Assembly: GCF_048544455.1 (NCBI RefSeq)
Contig: NC_133529.1
Coordinates: forward strand, 43,997,456 to 44,061,455
Direction: 5' to 3'
Source of the DNA: Silene latifolia
Taxonomy: Eukaryota > Streptophyta > Magnoliopsida > Caryophyllales > Caryophyllaceae
DNA length: 64,000 bases
This document shows positions 32,425 through 43,056 of this stretch, piece by piece. Both the position numbers and the translations under genes were made by a program. The notes under the pieces were generated by a model. It was not told where the DNA came from. It did not search any database and saw only the letters and a program-made list of their open reading frames with translations. Numbering within the stretch: the stretch's first letter is position 1; every line of letters starts with the position of its first letter.

Positions 32425-33111
32425 GTTTACAATAAAAACTTACAAAGTCAAGAAATTGGGAAGTTGATTTACCTTGAAGGAAAACACTCGCCGGAATAAC
32501 AACTGAAGATTAGAAAACAAAGAAACCCTTGAAAGTTTAGAGGAAAAATTTTGGAGAATGAAATTGGTGACCAATTTCACGGAATAACTTCCCTATTTAT
32601 AGGGAAAAGCCCATGAAGCGTCAACCAATCAGCGAACAGCCCATGAAGCGTCAACCAATCAGCGTGCAGACACGTGTCGGACATGCAACCATGGGATGTC
32701 AATCGTTGCAACAGTTAGACGTCAATCAATGCAACAGTGACCAAGCGTCTTCAATACGCCCATCCATATCTCTCCGCCTATTCACCTTCCTCAGCAAAAT
32801 TCCCAAGCATCTGTTCTCCGCCGGCCACCTGATCAACCAAGCTAGGAAGCGCCGGCCGGGGGCAATCAAAAACAACCGGCACTCTCAACCCTGGTCTCGG
32901 CCAGCGTCACTTTCTTTTCCACATCGGATGCCCTTTTCACATCCATGTGGAGGGGGGATATGGTACGGCCTAAGAAAGACCAGGCCGCCGAAGAAGAAGC
33001 CGCCGAAGAAGAAGCCGATGCAGAAAATTTTTTACAAATTACTTGCGCAGAATATACGCTCGAACGTACATCGGAGCCCATACCACGGCATAGACTACGC
33101 TGGGGGCAAAT
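32425..33111 (-). promoter_or_regulatory. Candidate promoter of the antisense gene, and Tat-D end
   Basis: Upstream of the antisense ATG there is a palindromic CCCTATAAATAGGG with TATAAATA at 32594-32601. Then comes a 30-bp direct repeat present twice (32610-32634 and 32640-32664), each copy with a CCAAT box (32625-32629, 32655-32659), and then a G-box CACGTG at 32671-32676. The order and spacing are those of a plant RNA polymerase II promoter reading leftwards. The rest to 33111 shows no gene; short plus-strand frames are not credible. Confidence 0.65.
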
Positions 33112-33719
33112 TGATGGGGCATATTCTGCACCGCTGACCAAGTCAACATACTGAGCAAGGTCAAAGATACCTACAGCAAGTCAACGGCTTAGACAGCCTA
33201 GCCGATGCAAAGACATCGGCTGTCGACTGGGTCTCGGCATGGCAACCCGCCAGCCGGGACACATACCCGCGTACTCATATCCAAGACCCCTCGGCGGTGA
33301 GCCAACATGGCCGCCGGCCTGCCATAGGCCCCTCGGCCGAGGGGTAGATCAGTCTTTCCACCTGCTAGCCACATGGCCACTTGGCCACTACGTGACAAAA
33401 GGTGAAAGCCTATAAATACTCCTCAATCCTCATTGAGGAAAGGATCCACAACTTGACCTAATATCATACATAAACTGGTATTATCTTCCTCACCTCTCTA
33501 CAATATATTGCTCTAAAATAACATACAACTTAATCCTTTAAGTTTACTGACTTGAGCGTCGGAGTGAGTACGCTTGGCACAAAGCCAAGCCCTCAGTTCG
33601 TTCATTGTTGCAGAAGAGGCCGAGAGGAACGGTAAAGGCAAGAAGAATCCAACCAAAGACATTATTCTACAAAGCCAAGGGTGGTAACGAATACCTGCTC
33701 CGGAATTACACCCGGAACA
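33112..33719 (+). repeat. Tat-D 3' LTR
   Basis: 608 bp, matching 26089-26697. TATA box at 33411-33418. It is preceded by a weak purine tract (GCTGGGGGCAAAT). The TSD CTAAG follows at 33720-33724, then LINE-1 resumes. Confidence 0.93.
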
Positions 33720-33724
33720 CTAAG

Positions 33725-34556
33725 ATATCATTCCTACCAAATGGTTTGTTTGTTGTTCGTTTTGCAAAATTGGAGCACCATAAGCTTGTTCTAGCACATG
33801 ATATGTTTCTATTTGATGGGAAACCAATCATTCTAAGAGCTTGGGACCTCAATGTTAGGATATCGAAGGTCTCTGTGAAAACTGTTCCAATTTGGGCTAA
33901 GCTGGTTGGTTTGGATTTGAAGTTTTGGGGGAAGCAGTGTTTGGAGAAACTAGCTGGACTTCTTGGGAAGTTTCTCAAAATTGATGAACTTACTCTTGAT
34001 AAGAAATTGCTTGGCTATGCTAAGGTTATGGTAGAAGTTGAGGTTGATAAAAGTTATCCAAATAAAATTGTATTTGAAGATGAAAATGGACAAGAGGTGA
34101 CTGTTCTTGTGGAGTATGATTGGTTGCCTATTACATGTTTGAAATGTAAAGGTGTTGGTCACAGGGACACTCAATGTAGGGGGAGAGTGCCAAGGAGGAG
34201 TGCTCCTGTGCAGAGTCAGAATGGACCTAAGCAGGTCTGGAAGAAGAAACCAGAGACTGCTAGGGTTCTTGATCCTAAGGAGTTCCTTGTTTTACCAGCA
34301 ACTGGTGGGAGTACTGAGCAGGCTGTGTCAGGATCCAGTAAGCCTTCTTCTGCTACTAACTCTGGTTTAATCACACCAGCTTGTGTGCAGCAGAGGTCAT
34401 CTTATACACCAGCTAGAATTCTCACTAGAGTTACAAGGCATGAATCCAGGGTGCCTGGAGGACATGTAGCTGAGTTTATACCCAGTATAACTAATGAATT
34501 GATAAAAGATGCTGAAATGGTTGATAAAGGAGGAGGGGGGAGGTTATTCCTCCTCA
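33725..34556 (+). pseudogene. LINE-1 ORF1, C-terminal part
   Basis: It resumes in frame from 26088 and completes the DUF4283 domain (FVVRF, LRAWDLNVRISKV, PIWAKLVGLDLKFW). A zinc knuckle of the form CX2CX4HX4C (CLKCKGVGHRDTQC) lies at about 34136-34177. A Ser/Pro/Thr-rich tail follows. There is no stop before the ORF2 methionine at 34557, so as it stands ORF1 and ORF2 form one reading frame. Confidence 0.85.
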
Positions 34557-37500
34557 TGGTTAAGTTTGGAGTATGGAATGTTAGGGGTCTCAACAGTGAT
34601 AACAAACAGAGGGATGTTAAGTGGTATATGCATCATTCTAATGTGTCATTGTTTGGACTCCTTGAGACTAGGGTCAAACCTAGGTCTCTAAATAAAGTAG
34701 CTAAAAATATATGTGAAGGATGGTCGTTTACTACTAACTACAATTATCATAGTGGTGGTAGAATTTGGGTTCTATGGAAGGATAGTCAAATTAAGATTGA
34801 TATAATAGTGAAGAGTGCTCAATATATTCATGTGAAAGCTACTAATATTGAGGGGTGTGTTTTCTTTGTGACTTTTGTGTATGGTTACAACAAGATTGAG
34901 GAAATAATTCCTCTCTGGACTGATTTAATGGCTTGGACTATTACTCAACCTTGGGTGGTCCTGGGAGACTTCAACAATGTTATGTACTCTAATGAACGAA
35001 TTGGGAAGATTGTAAGAGATGCTGAGATGAAACCATTTCAAGATGCTGTTGCTGCTTGTGAGTTGCAGGATATTGAAACTACTGGTGCTTTCTTTACTTG
35101 GACTAATAAGCAGCCTAGTGAGACAAGGGTTTACAATCGTATTGATAGGGTTCTTGTGAATAATGAATGGATGAGGAAATGGCCTGACTACTATGCATAC
35201 TATGCTCCTGAAGGATATTTTAACCACTGTCCTTGCCTTGTGGATTGTGTGTCTGGAAGTATTCCTAGAAGGAAGCCATTTAAGTTCTTTAATATGTGGA
35301 GTAAGGTTTCAGATTTTCAGGAAATGGTCAAGGTGGGTTGGAATTGTGACATTCAGGGAACTAATATGTTCAGGGTAGCCAAGAAATTGAAGTTGCTTAA
35401 GCCTATGCTAAAGAATTTGAACAAACAGTTATTTTCTGATGTGGAGAGGAATGCTGATATTGCCTATGCTGCCTTGGTGGATTGTCAAAAGAAATTGCAA
35501 GCTGATGTTGGAAATAAAGTACTTATGGATGTTGAATATCAGTTAAGGGAGAGCTATTTGGTGCTTGCACAAGCTAGGGAGGATTATTTGAGGCAAAAAT
35601 CAAAGGCTCATTGGGCTAAAGATGGAGATGATAATACTGCTATGTTCCACAGAATTATCCAGCAGAGAAATATCCAGAATAAAGTAATGAGAATTGAGGA
35701 TAAAGATGGTAAGTGCTGTACTGATCCTGAAGATATTCTCCAAGCTTTTGTGGCTTATTATAAAGCTCTTTTGGGGGAGCATGGCAGCACTAGTAGTTTC
35801 TATACTCAGATTGTGGAGAAAGGAGAGACAGTACATGGTGAGGATTGGGCTATGCTGTGTGCCATTCCTACTAATGCTGAAATTAAAGCTGTGGTGTTCT
35901 CAATACCTGATGACAAGAGTCCTGGTCCAGATGGGTATTCAAGTGCTTCTTTAAAGCCACTGGGCTATCATTGAGGAGGATATTTGTAAGGCAGTCAAGG
36001 ATTTCTTCTTCTGTGGGAGACTGCTGAAACAATTCAATTGCACAAATTTGGTGTTGATACCTAAAGTTGATAATCCTGTGACTGTTAAAGAGTTTAGACC
36101 CATAGCATGTTGTAATGTGGTTTACAAGGTAATTTCTAAGCTTCTCTGCAACAGGCTCTCTCAGGTGCTTCCATATCTCATTTCTCCTTCCCAGTCTGCT
36201 TTTATTAAGGGTAGGAGTATAATGGGTAACATCCTTATTAGTCAAGATCTTGTTAGACTTTATAATAGGAGGAATGTGTCCCCAAGGTGTATGCTTAAAG
36301 TGGACTTGAGGAAAGCATACGATACAATTGAATGGACCTTTGTGAGGCAGATGATGGTCAGTTTGAAGTTTCCTTTGAAGTTTGTTGAGTGGATTATGCA
36401 ATGTGTGACAACTACTTCATTCTCTGTTGTGCTTAATGGTGGGACCTATGGCTTTTTCTTGGGCAAAGGGGACTTAGACAAGGGGATCCATTGTCCCCTT
36501 TGCTTGTAAGCATGTGTGCATGGAATACCTGAGTAGGCTGATGGCTGAGGCTAGAGGGTTCCCTGGCTTTAAATACCACCCTCTCTGTAGAGGCATCAAG
36601 CTCACACATTTGATGTTTGCTGATGACCTGCTACTGTTCTGCAAAGGTGACATTAAATCAGTGATTATAATGCTGGAAGTTTTTCATTGCTTTTCTAGTG
36701 CATCTGGCTTGACCATTAGTAGTGAGAAGTCTGATATCATTCTGAATGGCATTGATGATGATACTGTTGGAGCTATTCTGGATCATACTGGCTTTAAGAA
36801 GGGCTCCCTACCTTTCAAGTATTTGGGGGTTAAAATTTCACATAAGAGGTTAACAAAAAATGATTGCAATGTTCTTGTGGATAGAATGGTCCATAGGATT
36901 AGAGGATGGAATAAAAAGAAAATCTCTTATACTGGTAGACTGACTTTGGTGAAAGCTGTTCTCTCTACTATTCACACTTATTGGTCCCAGTTGTTTGTTC
37001 TCCCAGCTGGAGTCATGGAGAGAATACAGGCTTTATGTAGGAACTTTTTGTGGGAAGGAGGTGAGGACTACACCAAAGCTCCTCTAGTGGCTTGGTCTGT
37101 TCTTTGCAAGGGGAAAGATGAAGGGGGACTGGGTCTGGTTGATTTGAAGACTTGGAACATAGCAGCAATTGGAAAGCTTGTATGGTGGATAGCTAAGAAA
37201 AAGGATCATTTGATGATTCAATGGGTAGATAAAATTTATATGAAAGGTCGATCTTGGCTTAATTATCAACCTACTGCTGCTAGCTCTTGGGCATGGAGGA
37301 AAATCTGGGAGGTTAAAAAGAAGTTCCAGGAAGCATATAGTCAAGGTAAGTGGATGACTGATGGGGATGAGTACACTATTGCTAAAGGATATGATTGGTT
37401 AGTTCAGAGTACACCCAAAATTCAGTGGTATAAGAGTGCTTGGAATCGTTTTAATATTAAGAGACATTGTTTTATACAATGGCTGATTAAGCATGAAAGA

Positions 37501-37929
37501 CTACTTACACTTGACAGATTGCATAAAATGGGTGTGACTCAGAATACCACTTGTTACATATGTGGAATGGCTGCTGAGAGCCACAAACATCTGTTCCAAG
37601 ACTGTGTGTATGCGACTAAGTGCTACAAGGAGTTGTATGCCTGGTTAGGAGTTTCTGATAAGAAGAAGCAGATGGTCTCTGCTGATGAAGTGTTAAAGCA
37701 ACGAGGTTGGTCTGGTTTTGTGAGGTTGGTTACCTGTGCTCTGGTGGTGGCTCTACAGTATAATATTTGGCAGACACGGAATATTTGCAGGTTGGATGGC
37801 ATGGTGCCTCAGCCAGGGACTCTGCTGAAACGAATCAAGAATGAATTTAAGTTGAGATTGATGGCTGTGAGCAAAGGAATTATGAAACAACATGATCTGA
37901 TGTGGTGTCAAACTAGGGGTCTTATGTAA
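34557..37929 (+). pseudogene. LINE-1 ORF2: endonuclease, reverse transcriptase, zf-RVT
   Basis: From M-V-K-F-G-V-W-N-V-R-G-L-N it encodes an apurinic-like endonuclease (LLETRVK, GDFNN, TWTNKQ, RIDRVLVN). The usual SDH active-site motif reads F-N-H (YFNHCPC), so a catalytic Asp is lost. RT follows: KSPGPDGYS, then a frameshift near 35945, LIPKV, FRPIACCN, AFIKGRS, KVDLRKAYDTIEW, indels at 36465-36510 across the usual QGDPLSP box, then the catalytic FADD (about 36615-36630). The C-terminal zf-RVT domain is clear (TTCYICGMAAESHKHLFQDC). It ends at TAA, 37927-37929. In life it would nick target DNA and prime reverse transcription there. Confidence 0.88.
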
Positions 37930-38068
37930 TTATTTTTTGTAGGCAATTTTGAGTATGCTTCTGCTAGATGTGGTAGATGTGTAATGGTTGTAATGGTGAC
38001 AATTTTTGCCCTTTTTTAGGGGATGAGCTATAATACTACTTACATTTCCACCAAAAAAAAAAAAAAAA
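37930..38068 (+). other. LINE-1 3' UTR and poly(A)
   Basis: A short T/G-rich tail ends in an A-run at 38053-38068 against the duplicated target sequence. Confidence 0.9.
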
Positions 38069-38079
38069 TTCCCATCCCC

Positions 38080-39447
38080 CACTTTATTTTGGACATTGTC
38101 CTCAATGTACATGTAGGAGTAGGAATGAAAAAGAAATACATGTTTTTGGATTTTTGATTTTTTTTTTGGAAGTTGAAGTACAAATTCAATGATATGATAT
38201 GAATGACTGCATGCTCTTGCTAAATGCAATTTTATATGATATATATAACAAATGAATGCAATCTACACTATACTAGATGATGCATGCTAAATGCTTAAGT
38301 TACCTATGATCAAACCTCCCCAAACCGATTTAAGCACTATTTCTAGTGTAGGAGAAATGAAGTTGGGTCATTAGTGACTATGTATGAATGCAACTAACAA
38401 TATGAGACATGTGAGATATATTACAATGCAAACTATACTATATGAACTAACTAATATGCAAGGGTGATATGAAATATTTTACAAATGTAAGTCTATTCTA
38501 AATGATCAACTAAGATGTATGTCACTTCATGGTTTAACCTCCCCAAACCGATTTTAAACACCATTGCTAATGTAGGAAAAGAGGTTTAACCATGAGGTAA
38601 ATACACAAATGCAACTATACATGAGAGATAGGGAAAGAAAGGGTTCTTACAATCATTGTAGGAGATGAAGATGGTAGATAGGATGCATACATAGCTATGT
38701 CATGAGCCAAATGAGAAAAGGTGAGATTTTAGCATTAATCCGCTCGAGTCAAGTCTGACCCGCTCGAGTTGAGGCTCGGGACGCCCGATTTCACTGGAAT
38801 CCACTCGGATTGTCATACAGGGGACTTTTCTTTCTTTCCTTAGGTCTCAATTCACACGAGGTGAGGTCGGGCCCCACGGATTTCAAGCAAATTTTGACCC
38901 AACACCTTTTTAATGATAAGAAAGATGTGCACAAGCACAAAATCTCCATTTTATTCATTTCTTTACACTTGCTACCTTTTCACTTTCATCAATTTCCTTC
39001 AAAAAGCTCAATTAAAATATGAGATCCCTCCCTTTCATCTCTCATGCAATTTATTAAATGAATGAATGCAAAATTACACTAAATGCATATATACAAATTA
39101 ATGGTTATTGAGGAACTCCATCAAACCAAAGATTATCAATAAACAATTTCATGGAAGATTATCACTAGCACTCAAAGCACGTAGAAGTCGGTCAAATTCT
39201 TGGGAGTGAGATATAAATAAGCATGGATAACAACATAAGATTATGCAATGAGATAAGACCAAGTAATAGACCGAACAAGCATGTGAAGAATGTTATGACA
39301 AAAATTATAAGAGATGTGATGGATGGTAGGAACATGAAATGGGTAGTTGGTTTGCAATTCACTCAACTCGTCCTCCAAATAGTCAAAATCACCACATTTA
39401 ATGCAAGTACTCTCATTATCATCTAAGGTGATTTCAAGGGTGTCTAT
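38080..39447 (-). other. Athila-C internal noncoding region
   Basis: No ATHILA ORF or other gene is visible. A segment of about 220 bp is imperfectly duplicated (around 38300-38360 and 38525-38600), each copy with the polypurine decamer GGTTTGGGGA on the minus strand (38317-38326, 38540-38549). At 38738-38815 there are a few CCGCTCGAGT and ACGCCCGATT-like units, a weak counterpart of the motif clusters in Athila-A and B. Confidence 0.6.
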
Positions 39448-40176
39448 TTAGGGTTCCCAAATGTCCTCATATCCTTCATCCCAACAAGGTCCATTATCAA
39501 AGGGGTTGTCATAATAAGGCTCGCCAAGTTCAACACAATTGTCTCCCTCTAATATGTCATCTTCAAAGGGTGAGTTTTCACTCAAGTTCACATCCATCTC
39601 ACTCTCAACTTGCCCATTAACATCAAATTTCATGGAAGTTGGGTTCATTGTTACACAAGAAGAGTAAGGTGACGACATCAAAGCATTGGTTTCACAATCA
39701 AGAATGTGCTCCTCCTCATCATAACTCTCTTCATCTAGCACTCCATCTTCCCAAGGAGGGGCAAATTTGTGGGCATAGTAGGTTGGCTCAAGGTTATAGG
39801 AAGGTGTCTCATTCTCACAAATCTCATTTTCATCATGGTTTTCCTCAATGAATTTTTGAAATGTGGTTTTTATCGCTTCCATACCTTCCTTGGCACTTTC
39901 AAAGATTTCATGTACAATTTGCTTAAGACAATGGGTGGTCATGAACTCAACAAATTCCCAAAACTCCTCACAACTCATCTCACAAATCCTACCACCACTC
40001 AAGTGAAATGCCAAGTTGCGGGTTTCAAGGTTCATGCCATTATAAACAACACAACATGCTTCATAATTTGAAAGAGTAAAACCATGATGCCATGCATGAG
40101 TCATATAATCATCAAATCTTGCAATATACTTATCAAATGACTCGTTATCAAATTGCCAAAAAGTGAAGGTAGACAT
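39448..40176 (-). CDS. Short Gag-like ORF of Athila-C
   Basis: This is a 242-residue ORF starting near the primer-binding site; I chose the ATG at 40176 (MSTFTFWQFDNESFDK) although the frame is open further up. Residues about 10-85 resemble the Athila Gag core: F..RFDDYMTHAWHHGF, YNGMN, HLSGG and EFWEFVE line up with the 'HHG...FYNGL...GG...E' pattern of Athila-B. The second half is acidic (D/E/N-rich) and resembles the leader of the Athila-A pol ORF in style. There is no zinc knuckle and no protease. It is the only coding capacity of the element and is uninterrupted. Confidence 0.6.
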   Translation of the reverse strand: MSTFTFWQFDNESFDKYIARFDDYMTHAWHHGFTLSNYEACCVVYNGMNLETRNLAFHLSGGRICEMSCEEFWEFVEFMTTHCLKQIVHEIFESAKEGMEAIKTTFQKFIEENHDENEICENETPSYNLEPTYYAHKFAPPWEDGVLDEESYDEEEHILDCETNALMSSPYSSCVTMNPTSMKFDVNGQVESEMDVNLSENSPFEDDILEGDNCVELGEPYYDNPFDNGPCWDEGYEDIWEP

Positions 40177-40291
40177 GTTAAACATATGAAATAATGCAAG
40201 TACCAGAATTAAAATTCTCAAGGAACCAAGATCCCTCAAGATGAACACAACTAAAACTAGACAAAAAAAACTATTCAAATACACAACACCG

Positions 40292-40309
40292 CCCCCGGCA
40301 ACGGCGCCA
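40292..40309 (-). other. Primer-binding site of Athila-C (tRNA-Asp, one mismatch)
   Basis: The minus strand reads TGGCGCCGTTGCCGGGGG, differing from the Athila-A/B site in the last base. It lies 3 bp from the 5' LTR. Confidence 0.8.
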
Positions 40310-40312
40310 TTT

Positions 40313-42208
40313 TGATGAAGCAGGTCGTTGTCCGCCATCAAACACATTTATACCCAACTACTAGCATAGCAAGCAAGTCGGGGTCGATCCACAGGACGGG
40401 GGTACTCAAATTGTTCAATCTAATTGTACTTGTGCTTGGGGTTGTCACAATTGATTTGGTTTAAAGATTCTAAATTAATGAATGCAATAAAGTAAATAAA
40501 GATGTAAACAAATAATAAAGGGATACTAGGATGTCATGGGATCATAGGAGAATCATGGTAAGATAGCATAAATGAGTTATATAGATGCAAGCAATTTATT
40601 ATTGTTGGATTTAAGTAAGTTGATATCATATAGTTCATAAGAAGATTTGGGTCCCGGAGCCGAATCATTTGTGACTTTACAACACCTACAAGTCGACTTA
40701 ATTCTTCCTATTAGACTACATGCATGATAAACCAATTCCTAGGGAAACTTACATCTCGGAGCCGAGTCGGTTAAGACTTTACAACACCTACAAGTCGACT
40801 TGGGTTTTCCCTATTCAACTCTATGCAAGGTCTAACAAGGCTTATGTTGGTTTATATCTTACAAGCCTTGTTGAAAAGATAAGAGATGGGCAAAAAATGC
40901 AAGGTTTCATAGTCTAGCATTTCATCAAACATGATATGTGCATAAGTTGAAAAACAATAAGCAAGCATTCATATGAACTCATTAAGCATAAATCTATCCC
41001 ATGATTGACTCTCCTAATCCCCCACTAATCCTAGTTAAGTAACTACTCACTTATTATCATGGAAGACATGTTATCAATGGTGTCAATCATTACAACTAGT
41101 ATAAACATGATTAAAGAGTGAGGAAATTAACATTAAAGAGCAAAGAGTAAAGAGATTATACCAAACTTAAGATGAACAAATGGAAAGGAAAGAATAATAG
41201 AAGAAAACTTGATTGATTGATGAAGAGTTGTCAATTCTCCAATAATAACCCAATAATCTTCAATTACCCAATAGTAAACTTGAATTACCCAAAAATAAAC
41301 TTGAACAATAATTAAGGAAAGATTAATGTGTGATTTGTGGAATGATTAAAGACTAATCTATTCTAATCTACTCCTAATGAAGGCTTAATCTAATCTAAGG
41401 AAGCTTGGTCTCTTGATTATTACAAATGGAGTATATATAGTGGTACATCATTAGGTTAAGCAAGGGTAGATTAGTAAATAACATTCTAAAGTGTTGAATA
41501 GAGCTTTGCATGTCCCGAGGGACATGCGCGGATCATGTATCCACTCCCAAGGAAATCTGCGCGGATTGGCCAGAAGAAAAGGCTTGCTGTAGAACGATCC
41601 GCTCGTCCTGGCATCGGGATGCGCGGATCCTAGGTCTGGGATGCGCGGATTGTCTCACAGGGTTTTCTGAAATGGCAAAGCAGTTCTGGGACGCGCGGAT
41701 TGAGTTCGGGACGCACGGATCCTGGGACAGCTTGTCTATTTGAGCTCGGATTGTAAAACGGACGTCATTTCCTCATCCGGACTCCTATTAGAGTGATTCA
41801 CTAGCCTAGACCACTTGATTTTTCGACGCCGTTTCATCTCGCATATTTTTAGAGCCAAACAAGCAACTCTTGGTTTAGTTCCGAGCAATTTCTTCTTGTA
41901 ATGGCTTCCTTCTCGTCATCCTTGCTTTTAAGCCTATGATCCTTCTATATACTCTTTATTCCTATATCCTTGGTCATCATTCTTGCCTCCTCTTCATACT
42001 AGTTCATCCAAGATCGTCAACAAGCTTCCGAATATGCGCAAGAGATGGGAATTCCGCCTCATTATATTCTTTCCTACAAGACATATACAATGCAATAGGA
42101 AAGCAAAATAGGAAGGAATTGACGGATAAAATGGTCATGAAATGCTATATAAGTATGCAAAATGGGTTCAATTAGGGGACTAAATGTGCGTAATTAAGAG
42201 TCACATCA
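40313..42208 (-). repeat. Athila-C right (5') LTR
   Basis: 1896 bp, TG...CA bounded. The GCGCGGATT motif cluster is at 41524-41730, upstream in element sense of a TATATATA box at 41432-41439. The left LTR carries one more motif unit. The flank aagcc (42209-42213) is the expected target duplication, but the partner is outside the window. Confidence 0.9.
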
Positions 42209-43056
42209 AAGCCCTCGCTTGGTTATGGTTACCCCTCTTGTAACTGGACTGACAACCACCCTCACTCTCAGCTTTCCTCTTCTCGAGACCCCTCTCCCTG
42301 TTCTCTTTGGCCATTTCGACCAATCTCTTAGCTCTCCCTGCTCGCTCATACACTTCCTTAACATCTGTAAGGACCCCAACTGGTAGCTTCTCCATTATTT
42401 TGTAAGTCTAACCCTTCTCATACCTCAGTGCCAAGTTCTCCTGGTTTAACCCCATATCCTCTTCATATCTAGACTTCTCATTAAACTTATTATAGTACTC
42501 AGCCACAGTCATATCCGGAGTCAGCTTGAAATCATCAAACTCGTCCCTCAGCTTACTATGAACATGCTCAGGTACAAACTCTCGGCGCATAACTCTCTTA
42601 AACTCACTCCATGGTATAGCTGACTTCCCTTGCCTCACATACAAATCTAGGGCACTCTCCCTTACCTTATCCCACCACTCTCCCGCAGCATCTCTCAAGT
42701 AGAACGCAATTTTTCCCACTTTGAAGTCCTCGGGACAGTAAACCACATTCCAGATATTCTCCATCTCCCTATGCCAATTATCGAGCAAAATTGGCGCACC
42801 GGTACCCATATATTCTTTTTTGGTTGAAGCGGGCTATCGTAGTGCTCATCTTGGCAAAGTCCACCCCGGCTTATTTATCTTTCCCAAACTTCTTTAAGGC
42901 ATCGGTAAGCGCGTCTTGATGCTCAAGCATCTTGACTATCTCCTCTGCACTCATCTCCTGCACCCTAGTGTATAAAGCAGACCTCTTTGGCGGCATCTTT
43001 AAGCTATAAGAGAAGAGAAAAACGTAAACACACATCCCACGACTCAACGCGTATAT
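42209..43056 (-). pseudogene. Ty3/gypsy gag remnant
   Basis: Minus-strand reading starts M-P-P-K-R-S at 42996, changes frame near 42840, and continues with a Gag core: W...VRESALDLYVRQG, SEFKRVMRREFVPEHV, ADYY-like AEYYNKFNEKSRYEED. After an in-frame stop around 42408 it reads a basic region leading towards a zinc knuckle that is not reached. Athila-C inserted at 42208. It looks like a chromovirus-type Gag, but the lineage is not certain. It is the oldest layer here, judging from stops and frameshifts. Confidence 0.7.

Larger units (their letters stand above)
26089..33719 (+). mobile_element. Tat-D: non-autonomous Tat/Retand-like gypsy element with antisense gene
   Basis: LTRs of 609 and 608 bp (26089-26697 and 33112-33719) differ by roughly ten changes, several in one short patch. 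The TSD is CTAAG (26084-26088 and 33720-33724). A primer-binding site TGGCGCCGTCTGTGGGG follows the left LTR at 26700. The plus strand carries Gag and protease remnants; no RT, RNase H or integrase is present between 29092 and 33111. The minus strand carries a large antisense gene (29859-32424) of the kind known from Tat-lineage elements (putative gypsy-type transposon domain). Total length is 7.6 kb. Confidence 0.88.
25457..38068 (+). mobile_element. LINE-1: plant L1-type non-LTR retrotransposon, full length but broken
   Basis: A TSD of 12-14 bp (25443-25456 and 38066-38079) flanks the element and the 3' end is an A-run at 38053-38068. Without Tat-D (26089-33719) it is about 5 kb, a full-length plant L1. 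It has a 5' UTR of about 90 bp, ORF1 (DUF4283 and zinc knuckle), ORF2 (endonuclease, RT, zf-RVT) and a short 3' UTR. The lesions are the Tat-D insertion, a +/-1 shift near 35945, indels around 36465-36510, and a changed endonuclease active site. Confidence 0.92.
1..42208 (-). mobile_element. Athila-C: outer Athila-group LTR retrotransposon, Gag-only, left end outside window
   Basis: This is the outermost element of the nested complex. Its right LTR is 40313-42208. Its left LTR is visible as 1-439 plus 23183-23879, split by Athila-A, and about 780 bp lie left of the window. The primer-binding site at 40292-40309 is complementary to plant tRNA-Asp with one mismatch, so the element is on the minus strand. 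Once the nested insertions are removed, only about 3.8 kb of internal DNA remains. It holds one Gag-like ORF (39448-40176) and no protease, RT, integrase or ATHILA ORF, so this is a non-autonomous element. The two LTRs differ at roughly 18 of 439 compared bases by eye, making it older than Athila-A and B. It inserted into a decayed gypsy gag; only the right flank is visible. Confidence 0.85.
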
